Position numbers and translations under genes: made by a program
NCBI GenBank assembly: GCA_944320775.1
Contig: CALUIV010000009.1
Location: 1-64,000 of the forward strand
Direction of reading: 5' to 3'
Origin: an uncultured Paraprevotella sp.
GTDB taxonomy: Bacteria > Bacteroidota > Bacteroidia > Bacteroidales > Bacteroidaceae
Length of the DNA stretch: 64,000 nucleotides
Notes under the pieces: generated by a model
The model's input: only the letters and a program-made list of their open reading frames with translations
Told to the model about the DNA's origin: nothing
Databases searched by the model: none
In this document: positions 63,367 through 64,000 of the stretch, piece by piece
Layout of the letters: each line of letters begins with the position of its first letter
Numbering within the stretch: the first letter of the stretch is position 1

Positions 63367-63948
63367 TTAGTTTTCAGTTTCTTCGTTGATTTGTCTGATT
63401 AGTTTTGCCGGAACACCGCCTACAATCGTATTTGGTTGGATATCATGAGTGACAACAGCTCCTGCTGCAATAATGGCATTATCGCCGATTGTTACTCCTG
63501 GACAAATGGTGGCATTTGATCCGATCCATACATTTTTACCAACAACAATGGGGGATGGATATGTATGTTGGCGGTCGGTAGGTTGGATACCATGATTTAA
63601 TGTTGCAAACACTACATTATGGCCAATTTGACAGCCGTCACCAATGGTAATACCTCCGTGATCCTGGAAATGGCAACAGGCGTTAATGAAGACATGTTCT
63701 CCGAGATGAATGTTTTTGCCGAAATCAGTATAGAATGGAGGAAAGATATGTAATGAGTTGGGTACAGTGGTCGGTCCAAACAATTCTTGTAACAAGGTTT
63801 TTATTTCAGTTTGAGTGTGATAACTTCCATTCAAACGAAATGTGATTCTTCTTGCTTCTTCGCTCATTTCGTTCATGAACGTGTGTATCTGTTCGCTGCT
63901 TAATGCTTGTCGGGTACGGACATAGTCCAAAAACTCTTGTAATGTCAT
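63367..63948 (-). CDS. Sugar O-acetyltransferase (left-handed beta-helix, Maa/LacA type)
   Basis: The 193-residue protein has the N-terminal helical cap of maltose/galactoside acetyltransferases (about 1-55) and then hexapeptide repeats: NIHLGEHVFINACCHFQDHG, ITIGDGCQIGHNVVFATLNHG with the catalytic-type His, WIGSNATICPGVTIGDNAII and the C-terminal VTHDIQPNTIVGGVPAKLIR (in parts). It transfers acetyl from acetyl-CoA to a sugar hydroxyl in the cytoplasm. It is the first gene in the minus-strand run at the right edge. Confidence 0.92.
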   Translation of the reverse strand: MTLQEFLDYVRTRQALSSEQIHTFMNEMSEEARRITFRLNGSYHTQTEIKTLLQELFGPTTVPNSLHIFPPFYTDFGKNIHLGEHVFINACCHFQDHGGITIGDGCQIGHNVVFATLNHGIQPTDRQHTYPSPIVVGKNVWIGSNATICPGVTIGDNAIIAAGAVVTHDIQPNTIVGGVPAKLIRQINEETEN

Positions 63949-63976
63949 GATAATAGTCTTTTAAAAAATCTGGTTA

Positions 63977-63984
63977 CAAATGTA
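63977..63984 (-). promoter_or_regulatory. Acetyltransferase promoter -7 box (TACATTTG)
   Basis: The minus strand reads TACATTTG, 29 bases before the acetyltransferase start. Confidence 0.6.
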
Positions 63985-64000
63985 AGATTTTTCTTCGTCA

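Noticed and set aside
1-64000. CRISPR array, prophage, transposon or defence island
   Set aside because: No regular repeat-spacer pattern, integrase, transposase, restriction or phage gene was found anywhere in the window.

Overview
This window comes from the chromosome of a member of the Bacteroidota, most likely order Bacteroidales. Three things support this. Many genes have a TAnnTTTG box about 30-100 bases before the start, in several cases with a TTTG or TTG about 20 bases further up, which is the promoter form of this phylum. The families DUF4494, C_GCAxxG_C_C, GH109, Ntn-type C69 dipeptidase and stand-alone MetH-activation protein are typical of it. There are almost no strong Shine-Dalgarno sequences. 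The DNA is moderately AT-rich. I see no prophage, insertion sequence, CRISPR array, tRNA, integrase or recognisable defence system; this is mainly core and metabolic chromosome.

Layout: 1-3.6 kb holds a cysteine-rich redox protein, a small winged-helix protein, lepA and a Crp-family regulator. 3.7-6.6 kb (minus) holds a fatty-acid ligase, a YggS-type PLP protein and a DUF4494 protein. 6.8-11.9 kb (plus) holds an aminotransferase, a LolC/E-like permease and a PhoB/PhoR-like two-component pair. 12-16.3 kb (minus) holds plsC, a membrane metallophosphoesterase, a stand-alone methionine-synthase activation protein and a dihydroorotase. 16.4-24.9 kb (plus) is the most accessory-looking part: TlpA-like thioredoxin plus a six-cysteine Spy-like protein; XRE-cupin regulator plus acyl-CoA synthetase; a 69-residue membrane ORF plus a MATE pump; then a cyclophilin-like lipoprotein, a DUF3737 beta-helix protein and a PatB/MalY lyase. 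25-35.6 kb (plus) holds nadC, M23 and C69 peptidases, a phosphohexomutase, nudC and carB. 35.8-40.5 kb (minus) holds htpG and clpC, divergent from gyrA and two paralogous TPR genes and a tRNA-dihydrouridine synthase (40.8-46.9 kb). After xpt (minus), fabI (plus) and a DUF3298 lipoprotein (minus) comes a 0.75-kb gene-free stretch, then an RND efflux operon of adaptor, pump, TolC and an extra EmrA-like adaptor (50.5-57.0 kb). The right end, all minus, holds an intracellular GH13 amylase, fabD, thiD, a GH109-like NAD-dependent glycosidase, an AraJ-like MFS transporter and a sugar O-acetyltransferase.

Gene boundaries are well marked by convergent hairpin terminators at 3.63, 11.94, 46.95, 48.80 and 57.03 kb. 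Five computed starts look too early, and I moved them (XRE-cupin, carB, second TPR gene, thiD, GH109-like). The most unusual non-coding signal is a pair of loci, about 17.77 kb and 50.06 kb, that share a GATGCC-NNN-CTCG word repeated at exactly 22-base intervals upstream of a regulator-enzyme pair and of the efflux operon.
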